64,000 nt of DNA from positions 94,157 through 158,156 of the forward strand of contig JBOEGH010000010.1 in assembly GCA_050633325.1 (NCBI GenBank). The letters run 5' to 3'. Under the pieces are notes generated by a model. The model was given only the letters and a program-made list of their open reading frames with translations. It was not told the origin of the DNA and did not search any database. Position numbers and translations under genes: made by a program. Shown piece after piece: positions 36,653 through 43,276 of this stretch (its first letter is position 1; every line of letters begins with the position of its first letter). The DNA is from UBA1672 sp050633325. Its GTDB lineage: Bacteria > Pseudomonadota > Alphaproteobacteria > Micavibrionales > Micavibrionaceae.

Positions 36653-37837
36653 ATGAATACTCAAGATCCGTTTTTTTCGTTATCTGGGAAAAGTAGTCAA
36701 TGGAATGCCTGTATAGGCAATCAAGGTAACATTGAAAATTACGTAGATGGCTATATGGAAGCCGCATTAGAATTAGTAAATGCTGTTATTGAGCAAGAGC
36801 AGTACATCAAGCGAGATACTCTCGCAATGCCGATTCTTTACAATGCACGGCATGCTTTAGAATTATCGTTAAAGTACATGCATGATGCTCTTTGCGATGA
36901 GAATATTATTATAAATCCGCAACCCCAAAATCATGATATACACTCTTACTGGAAGCTTTTATCATCCACAAAAATTGGAGATAAAGAGCTAGCACAGTAT
37001 ATAGAAGATTTAGAAAATTATGTCGTTAGCTTGAGTAAAATTGATGATGACGGTCAAGAATTAAGGTATGCGGAGAACAGGGATGGTCAGAAAAGTTTAA
37101 AAGATAAGTCGCTTTGCAATTTAGAAATCATAAGAGACAGCCTACTTAAATTACAAAAAATTCTATCTAATGCAAAACATCGACTAGCAACATTTCAGGA
37201 TGAAAGAAAAACTAGTACATTCACAGGTGATTGCTCTCGAAAAGATTTAGAAAAGATATCAAAAAAGCTTCCTGCTTTTGATAAGTGGAAAGATAATATT
37301 TTTGATCAAATAAAGGATGAAATAAAAAAGGAGTATGGTATCGGATCAAAAAAATTTTCCGATGCGGTAAATCTGATAAAAAACCATAGAACTTTTGCAT
37401 CTTCTCTTGGTAAAGAATTTAATCTTATACATCTGACAGATGAAAAAATAAAATTAGTTATCAATGAATGGCAAAAACTTCATGCTCCAAAAGATCACAA
37501 TGATCTAGGAATGGATTATAACGAACGAGATTATGAGGAGATGTTTGAATACTTACAGAAAAGCAAAAATGTTCGGGAAACAATCGCAAAATTTCTTTCT
37601 CAAGATGAGGCTGCCGATCTAGAAGCTCTATTCTATATTGGAAGAGAAAATTTATTTTGCGAATTCTACGAAGGGAAGTTGGCTTCTATAAAAAAGGAAC
37701 ATAAAGCAAATAATAATCTTGCTCAGGAAATTGGCCATTTGATAGAGAAAACAAACCTACTTGATTGCATAATTGTTGGGTTAGGCATTCTTGGAAAGCC
37801 TTCATTGGCCGATGAACTTTCTCAAAAAAATGCTTAG
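36653..37837 (+). CDS. Unrecognised element-borne cytoplasmic protein
   Basis: A protein of about 394 residues, Lys/Asp/Glu-rich and largely helical, with no signal peptide or membrane segment. Near the N-terminus it has LAMPILYNARHALELSLKYM followed by a His-rich patch (NPQPQNHDIHSYW), which resembles the helical start of HEPN-type proteins (RHALE), but no clear RxxxxH active site was confirmed. The start at 36653 (MNTQDPF) has GGAA upstream; GTG 36611 and ATG 36635 are in-frame alternatives. It is the first gene inside the left attachment repeat. The role is unknown; a conflict or defence function is only suggested by the company it keeps. Confidence 0.65.
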   Translation: MNTQDPFFSLSGKSSQWNACIGNQGNIENYVDGYMEAALELVNAVIEQEQYIKRDTLAMPILYNARHALELSLKYMHDALCDENIIINPQPQNHDIHSYWKLLSSTKIGDKELAQYIEDLENYVVSLSKIDDDGQELRYAENRDGQKSLKDKSLCNLEIIRDSLLKLQKILSNAKHRLATFQDERKTSTFTGDCSRKDLEKISKKLPAFDKWKDNIFDQIKDEIKKEYGIGSKKFSDAVNLIKNHRTFASSLGKEFNLIHLTDEKIKLVINEWQKLHAPKDHNDLGMDYNERDYEEMFEYLQKSKNVRETIAKFLSQDEAADLEALFYIGRENLFCEFYEGKLASIKKEHKANNNLAQEIGHLIEKTNLLDCIIVGLGILGKPSLADELSQKNA

Positions 37838-37857
37838 CTTTATCAGCAGCAATATGC

Positions 37858-38241
37858 TTAGCGGCGTACAAGCATGCTTGCTAGGCTAAAGCTTGCAACC
37901 AGAGCACATATTAGATTCAAGTCATGGCTTTGTGGTTTAAGACCGCATACATCAGATACAAAGTGCTGACAGTTGTATAAGGGTGACCATTTTGTTCCTA
38001 ATTTTAATCGGGCATTCTTTACAATTAAAAATGGATTTGCGGTGTTTCTGTAACGACTAGAAAAATGAATTTTTCTATTTCCTGCAAAATCAGCCAGCGT
38101 ACTGATAACAACGCCGCCTGCAATATATGAATTGTGTATGACGCACCAGCCAAGGCCATCATGCACTAAAATACCTGGATGATCTATCATTCCAGCTATT
38201 TTCACTTCTATAACTGCACCTTCATAAAAATTTGACATCAA
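37858..38241 (-). CDS. LRAT-like/NlpC-fold hydrolase with C-terminal membrane anchor
   Basis: A 127-residue protein. An N-terminal His region (IDHPGILVHDGLGWCVIHNS) and the motif YNCQHFVSDVCG give the NC-x-HF signature of LRAT-like (NlpC/P60 superfamily) thiol hydrolases or acyltransferases, with Cys as nucleophile and the earlier His as base. Residues about 107-124 (LICALVASFSLASMLV) form a C-terminal membrane anchor. It is divergent from the Xre gene, whose product also ends in a membrane segment. Family call: fairly confident on the motif. Substrate: unknown (phospholipid or peptide). Confidence 0.7.
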   Translation of the reverse strand: MMSNFYEGAVIEVKIAGMIDHPGILVHDGLGWCVIHNSYIAGGVVISTLADFAGNRKIHFSSRYRNTANPFLIVKNARLKLGTKWSPLYNCQHFVSDVCGLKPQSHDLNLICALVASFSLASMLVRR

Positions 38242-38263
38242 AAACTTACTCCTGTAATTTAAT

Positions 38264-38287
38264 TTAACGAATAACTATTAACGAATA
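38264..38287. promoter_or_regulatory. Direct-repeat operator candidate between LRAT-like and Xre genes
   Basis: TTAACGAATA occurs twice, at 38264-38273 and 38278-38287 (14 bases start to start), within the 60-base gap between two divergent start codons. It is a likely binding site for the neighbouring Xre-type regulator; binding is inferred. Confidence 0.45.
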
Positions 38288-38302
38288 TGATAATTGATAA
38301 CA

Positions 38303-38680
38303 ATGAAAATGCAAGAACAAAATATTGCCACAAGCTATTCCACTATTCTGGGACAAATGATTCGCCAACTCAGAGAAACAAAACAAGTTGAACAGGGAAG
38401 ATTAGCTGAATACCTAGGTGTTAGCGTCATGACAGTTTCAAGAATAGAAAGCGGTGACACCGTTCTGGATGTTCCTCAAATGGAAAAAGTTGCCAATTTT
38501 TTTGGTTATAACCCAGTAGACTTTTTCCGAGATTCCTTAAAGATTAAACAGAAGGCTGAAACTCAGAATTTCAAGGTTTTTCAGAACAAGAAAGAAGTAA
38601 ATAGTCACCCTGATTTGGCTATTCTGAGTATAGCGGCGATTGTAGGACTTGTTGCAGGTATTTTGTTATCAAGGAAATAG
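38303..38680 (+). CDS. Xre-family regulator with C-terminal membrane segment
   Basis: A protein of about 125 residues. Residues about 18-72 are an HTH_3 domain: LGQMIRQLRETKQVEQGRLAE then YLGVSVMTVSRIESGDTVLD. The last 22 residues (AILSIAAIVGLVAGILLSRK) form a membrane helix with a basic end. The DNA-binding domain is thus tethered to the inner membrane. Possible starts are 38303 or 38309 (ATG) and TTG 38294. It is divergent from the LRAT-like gene, and a pair of direct repeats lies between them. Confidence 0.82.
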   Translation: MKMQEQNIATSYSTILGQMIRQLRETKQVEQGRLAEYLGVSVMTVSRIESGDTVLDVPQMEKVANFFGYNPVDFFRDSLKIKQKAETQNFKVFQNKKEVNSHPDLAILSIAAIVGLVAGILLSRK

Positions 38681-38947
38681 TCTTATTTTAGGTGGCAGGA
38701 ACGCTCACCTAAATGGTGATTAAACGGCGATACGTTTTGATGGTGTGAACGGTTGGAACGGATTATAGTTCCCGTATCACATCATCAGGCGAGAGGGATG
38801 AAACGGGAGAGCGCAGCATCTCCCTTTCCAAGCGTGTTGTAGTACAACACACAGCTTGCGTTCAGTAGAAATTGTTTTGTTGAGTTCGCTTTTGTAAGAC
38901 AAATAATATCAAAGTTGAAAATTGTTTAGATTATCAATAACGATGAT
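38681..38947. other. Intergenic stretch holding the left inverted repeat
   Basis: No gene seen. Contains the 68-bp repeat at 38792-38859 and lies between the 3' ends of the Xre gene and the giant HNH/PIN gene. Confidence 0.5.
38792..38859. repeat. Left 68-bp inverted repeat around the giant gene
   Basis: The reverse complement of this segment matches 42871-42938 with only three differences in 68 bases. It contains the 17-bp dyad GTGTTGTA-G-TACAACAC (38834-38850) and a second small hairpin (GGGAGA/TCTCCC). The two differing arm positions are compensated within the dyad. Confidence 0.85.
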
Positions 38948-41900
38948 TCAGTTTATTGTTTTTAGTAATTTGGGGTTTCTTAACAAGAGCAAGTCTTCTT
39001 TAGTTTGAGCAATACTGTTTAGTTGTGTTTTCAAAATTTTAAATTTACGTTTTGCTGCATGAGAAACAAAATGTGAATTTTCTATCAATTTTTGCGCAAC
39101 ACTGGTCATAACTTCTGAGTTGATATACACATTTCTTCCTTCAAAATATCTTACAATGGAGTAAGAAAAAATCGTATCAGCAACATCATCTGGTATAGTA
39201 TCGTCCATAATTAGGTGATGAAAAAATGAGTTCATCACCCTAATACTTACTTCATCTTCAACACCATATTCATGCGACATAGTAAGGCCTAGCCTAAAAT
39301 ATTCTATATATTCTGGATTAGGTTCTATCAAGCCTGTGCTCACTGGCGTTAGTACTGCTTGTATCATGTCATCTACATTTACAGGCAAAAAATGGAATCT
39401 ATAGCTTAATAGTAACGAATAGAACTCTAAAAATTCTTTTTGTGTTATCGCATTTGTGGTTAGAAGAGTTTTAACTAAAGCATAAGAGCTAAGGTTTTGA
39501 GGTGCCTTCTTTTTCTCTACTAACTCGAAAGCCTCTAGCATAAAATAATCATCAGATAATAAGAAAGAGCCACTAGATTCTGCTATATAAATCGGATCTT
39601 TAAGGCATTCTGGAACAATATCAAGCAGATCATCATTACCATTTTTTATTAAAGCGCCTATTGTCCGATTGTCTTGTTTACTAAGTAAATTAGCTGCTTC
39701 AATTAAATTTTGATATAGGCCGCTGCCTTTAATTTCAGTGCTATCAGTAAAGCGCAATTCGCCTTTAACAATTGCGCCCCTACCTATGGAAGAACAGTTG
39801 GGAGAAACCTTTAACGCTAGTTTTCTTAAGTAACTGATTACAGAGATTGGAACTGCTAATTGTGGTATTTTCTCTACAATTAACGGCATTAAACCTGCCT
39901 CAGCCAAAACAACGGCTGAAAGGCCATCAATTACACATTGTTTTCCATTTAATACTTCACTTGACGATTGAAGTTGTTGCTGTATGTGTTGTACCGAACC
40001 ATTGTTTATTTTTATAAATCCTTGCTTTTGATTGGAAATCTTAGCAATAGCGCTGCCAATATCTCCTTCCGTAGCAGCTAGAAAACCGAAGGGGACGTTT
40101 CCATCTTTGTATTTATCAAAAAAATCGTTTCGTCCTTTGTTTTGACCTTCTAAGAAGGATGTTAGATTCTCGATATCAAATGTGCCATCTTCTCGGATTA
40201 CTTGGATTGACCATATAGGGTCATTTCCCTGCATGGCTAAATTATTCATTCCTTCTTGCGCTCTTGCAGATAGATAACCAATTTCATTAAGCAAAAATAT
40301 TACTTTCCTTTTTACATCATTTTGCCCATATGCATCTGGCGGCCATGAAATCTCATCGCCTAGTTTTTTACCAATTACCGCATCAAAGTTTGCTCCCGAT
40401 TGAACAGGAATTGCGCCCAAAGAGTTTTCGGAAGAGCCTATATACGCCCAGCCTACACCTTCAATTTTCAGGTAAGCACCTTCTGTCACCGTTTCTAAAC
40501 CCAAGTTTTCTTGAGCGTTGCTAATTTCATTAATAACCTCAAAAACTGAAACGAAAAGCCTATCTTCAAAACGCTCCGCTAATTTTAATCCTTCTAATGC
40601 TAGTGCCGTAGCCTTCTCAAGCTTGTTTTTTACATCCGTTTTTAATAAATACTCTGCTTCTTTAAGCTTTAATTCGAAGGAAGGCTTTACGTCATATCTA
40701 GAGAATAGTTCATAAGCCGATTTAACGTCACCCGTGCTGAAATAACTTTCAGAACAAATCCAAATAAGCAATTTGATATTTTCTTTCAAAAGATGTTCTT
40801 GTTTATCAAGAGCTAATTCAGAATATTCTATTGTTTTGTCATCATCCCCTTCTTTACTACAAGCAAAAGCTAACCTTGCAATGAGGTCGGTTTTGCGTTT
40901 TTCATCTTCAATAAGTGGAAACAGTTTTTGAGTAATGAAAATAAACAGGCGCCACTCTTGATTATGGTAAGAAATATCAGAGAGTTGCTCTAAGGCTATG
41001 GGTGTAAGAAGATTTATATCTAAATCTGTAATAGATTTTATTGCCCGCTCTGGTTGGTTAGTTTCTGCAAAAATTTTGATTTTTAAAAATTCAAAATTTT
41101 GTTTTTGTTCACCTTCAATTTGCAGTTTTGATGCTATGTTTGATGCGAAATCTTTGTCCGATATTGAATGTAGGATAGAAATTTTGAACACATCATTAAA
41201 ATTATCTAAAACGTCGATAGTTTTTGATAATTCTCTTTGCGTAATGTTTTTCAACAACTCCAGAAGTTTCTTATTCCCTGTTTCAGATAAAAACTCCTCT
41301 AAAGCTTGTTTTTTTTCAGGGTAAAAAAGCCCAATTACTAACATTTGTTCGTAAAAACTATCGGGTTTAAAAACTTTTGAGACTTTCATATGATTTAAAA
41401 AGTCTTCGTAGTAATTTTCTGGAACTATTGTAAAGCGGGTAATGTCACCTAACATAGCTATTAAGTTTTTATCCGCGAAACTAGAAAGAATTAATTCAAA
41501 AATATTCTCAGTTAGTTGTTCAATTTGAAAGCTAACGCCATATAAATGTAATAACTCTCCACGCACAAGAAGTTCATGATAATACCAAGCAAGCTGATCT
41601 CTTTGAGTAATAGGGCTTTTGGATTCCGCGTACTTTTTTTCTACTTCCATGTACTCTAGGCATGACATTAAGCGATCCTTGGACGGCTCCATCCTCAACA
41701 CATCCATGGAGTTGAAAATAAATTTAAACAGATGATATCTAGGTGAGGATGGAAACTTATTTTTTAATATTTCTAGTGAATCATCTCTTTTTGACGCTTC
41801 TCCAGCAATATCTAATAAGATGGATTTTTGTATTAACAATCTTATTTCTTGTGGGTCTCCTTTCAAATCGGGAATTTCCAGATCACTATTTTTTTTTGCT

Positions 41901-42739
41901 TCCTCTTGCGACTTAGAAATTCGCATCAAGTCTAAACCAAAAAACCTTGAATTATTTGGATCAATATGTCGAACGATTAACTCGTATTTTTTAGCCATAT
42001 CTCCTTCTTCTGGTGCAGCTTCACAGATGTCAACATATTCAATCATTGCATCGTATGCCTCTGTATCATTCTTGATAATTTGCAAAAGCTTGGATTTCGC
42101 TATGTGAACTCGTTCTGCTCTGTATTCGAGCATAGCTTCTAAAACACTGGACTCTTGAACAAAATCTTTGTCTTCATCTTGCATGAGTAAATTTGCTTGA
42201 GCTAAAATTACGTTAGCATCATCATAAAGACCGTTAAAAATTTTATTTCTACATTCCGAGAATAACCGAGATATAAGATCACGTGCATTTTGAGATTGTT
42301 GACCTATATTTCCAATAGCATCTAAGATATTTTTTTGCATGCCTTCAGAAAGGTAATGGTTGCTTTTCTTGACCTCACTAGCCCATGCTTCATGCTGTCG
42401 TTTCCATTCGAATAAAATTTCGGCTGGATATTGATCAGCCAAATCTGGGTTATCGATAAGCTTGTGATGTTTTTCGCATAAGTAAAATAGGTTTTCTTCT
42501 TTCTTCCTATCTTCTAACGGCGTGCTGTAGTCTTCTCGTGGATGGCTGCCAACTTTTCTTGGAATGATGTGGGCACACTCTCCTAGTCGTGTTTTGTTTG
42601 CGTGAATACGTTCATCACATTTAGGTGCAGCACAAATAACAAGCTGCTTAGCAAGCAGGTTATTTTTAGTTTTAGGTGTTACATCACCAGAATCCATTCC
42701 ATTTTTTAAGGAAATAGTTTCTGAGGCTTTTTTAGACAT
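38948..42739 (-). CDS. Giant HNH / helical-repeat / GreAB-C-like / PIN protein, probable defence gene
   Basis: A 1263-residue protein. Residues about 33-95 are an HNH nuclease: CAAPKCDERIH, ECAHIIPRKVG, ENLFYLCEKHHKLID (Cys pair, core His, Asn and HH). Residues about 130-740 are helical TPR-like repeats. Residues about 755-800 (GVGWAYIGSS, FDAVIGKKLGDEISWPP) resemble the C-domain of GreA/GreB. Residues about 930-1075 look like a PIN nuclease (CVIDGLSAVVLAEAGL; SGSFLLSDDYFMLEAF), with acidic residues near 938 and 1063. This order recalls the TPR-GreAB-C-PIN conflict architecture described by the Aravind group (from memory), here with an HNH domain in front. It is single and flanked by the 68-bp inverted repeats. 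Confidence 0.75.
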   Translation of the reverse strand: MSKKASETISLKNGMDSGDVTPKTKNNLLAKQLVICAAPKCDERIHANKTRLGECAHIIPRKVGSHPREDYSTPLEDRKKEENLFYLCEKHHKLIDNPDLADQYPAEILFEWKRQHEAWASEVKKSNHYLSEGMQKNILDAIGNIGQQSQNARDLISRLFSECRNKIFNGLYDDANVILAQANLLMQDEDKDFVQESSVLEAMLEYRAERVHIAKSKLLQIIKNDTEAYDAMIEYVDICEAAPEEGDMAKKYELIVRHIDPNNSRFFGLDLMRISKSQEEAKKNSDLEIPDLKGDPQEIRLLIQKSILLDIAGEASKRDDSLEILKNKFPSSPRYHLFKFIFNSMDVLRMEPSKDRLMSCLEYMEVEKKYAESKSPITQRDQLAWYYHELLVRGELLHLYGVSFQIEQLTENIFELILSSFADKNLIAMLGDITRFTIVPENYYEDFLNHMKVSKVFKPDSFYEQMLVIGLFYPEKKQALEEFLSETGNKKLLELLKNITQRELSKTIDVLDNFNDVFKISILHSISDKDFASNIASKLQIEGEQKQNFEFLKIKIFAETNQPERAIKSITDLDINLLTPIALEQLSDISYHNQEWRLFIFITQKLFPLIEDEKRKTDLIARLAFACSKEGDDDKTIEYSELALDKQEHLLKENIKLLIWICSESYFSTGDVKSAYELFSRYDVKPSFELKLKEAEYLLKTDVKNKLEKATALALEGLKLAERFEDRLFVSVFEVINEISNAQENLGLETVTEGAYLKIEGVGWAYIGSSENSLGAIPVQSGANFDAVIGKKLGDEISWPPDAYGQNDVKRKVIFLLNEIGYLSARAQEGMNNLAMQGNDPIWSIQVIREDGTFDIENLTSFLEGQNKGRNDFFDKYKDGNVPFGFLAATEGDIGSAIAKISNQKQGFIKINNGSVQHIQQQLQSSSEVLNGKQCVIDGLSAVVLAEAGLMPLIVEKIPQLAVPISVISYLRKLALKVSPNCSSIGRGAIVKGELRFTDSTEIKGSGLYQNLIEAANLLSKQDNRTIGALIKNGNDDLLDIVPECLKDPIYIAESSGSFLLSDDYFMLEAFELVEKKKAPQNLSSYALVKTLLTTNAITQKEFLEFYSLLLSYRFHFLPVNVDDMIQAVLTPVSTGLIEPNPEYIEYFRLGLTMSHEYGVEDEVSIRVMNSFFHHLIMDDTIPDDVADTIFSYSIVRYFEGRNVYINSEVMTSVAQKLIENSHFVSHAAKRKFKILKTQLNSIAQTKEDLLLLRNPKLLKTIN

Positions 42740-43021
42740 GTGGCATCACTCTTTCGAATATTATAGTGGGTGGTAAGTTACGCACTATTTTCTAAATTAA
42801 TATAGCAAATCACCTATTTATGTCACCATATGCCCATTGATTTAGCATAAATTGATACTTAAGACGAAAGGCAAGCTGTGTATTGTAATACAATACGCTT
42901 GGAAAGGGAGATGCTGCGCTCTCCCGTTTCATCCCTCTTGCTATGGGGCTTCGCCCGTACGCCTGCACATGCGATGATATTGTTGATCCTGTCGCAACAT
43001 ACACGAACAGGAGCAGATATC
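42740..43021. other. Leader between giant gene and recombinase pair
   Basis: 282 bases with no supported gene. The left half is AT-rich and must hold the promoter of the minus-strand giant gene. The right half is GC-richer, contains the right inverted repeat (42871-42938), a GGGC-TTC-GCCC mini-hairpin near 42945-42956, and AGGAG before the 84-residue gene. Confidence 0.5.
42871..42938. repeat. Right 68-bp inverted repeat around the giant gene
   Basis: Inverted copy of 38792-38859 with three differences. Dyad GTATTGTA-A-TACAATAC at 42880-42896. It sits in the leader of the recombinase pair. Confidence 0.85.
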
Positions 43022-43276
43022 ATGAAACCAGACACAGAAAAATACCTCGCGATGATCGACGATTGGGACATGACCCGCGAGCAGAAAATCCAATACATCT
43101 TTGATCTTTGGCACATCATGGAAAGCTTTGTTGATCGTGCCTTTGGCAAACACCCCGTCCAAAGCGCGCGTGATAAATCCTCACAAGCGCATGGACAGGA
43201 TTCACAAGAGCGGCTAGAATCCAATCATCCGATACAAAAAAAAACCGATGCACCGCCGCAAGGAGTCCGCCCATGA
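43022..43276 (+). CDS. Small protein coupled to the serine recombinase
   Basis: An 84-residue protein: an N-terminal helical half (EKYLAMIDDWDMTREQKIQYIFDLWHIMESFVDRAFG) and a Gln/Ser/Asp-rich tail. The start follows AGGAG with good spacing; an upstream in-frame start at 42878 falls inside the inverted repeat and is rejected. Its stop overlaps the recombinase start (ATGA at 43273-43276). A run of nine A (43236-43244) lies in the tail; a -1 slip there would join it to the recombinase frame without a stop. Likely an accessory or regulatory protein; I do not know its family. Confidence 0.75.
   Translation: MKPDTEKYLAMIDDWDMTREQKIQYIFDLWHIMESFVDRAFGKHPVQSARDKSSQAHGQDSQERLESNHPIQKKTDAPPQGVRP

Noticed and set aside
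42878..43021. Upstream extension of the 84-residue gene
   Set aside because: It would start inside the inverted repeat and has no ribosome-binding site, while AGGAG precedes 43022.
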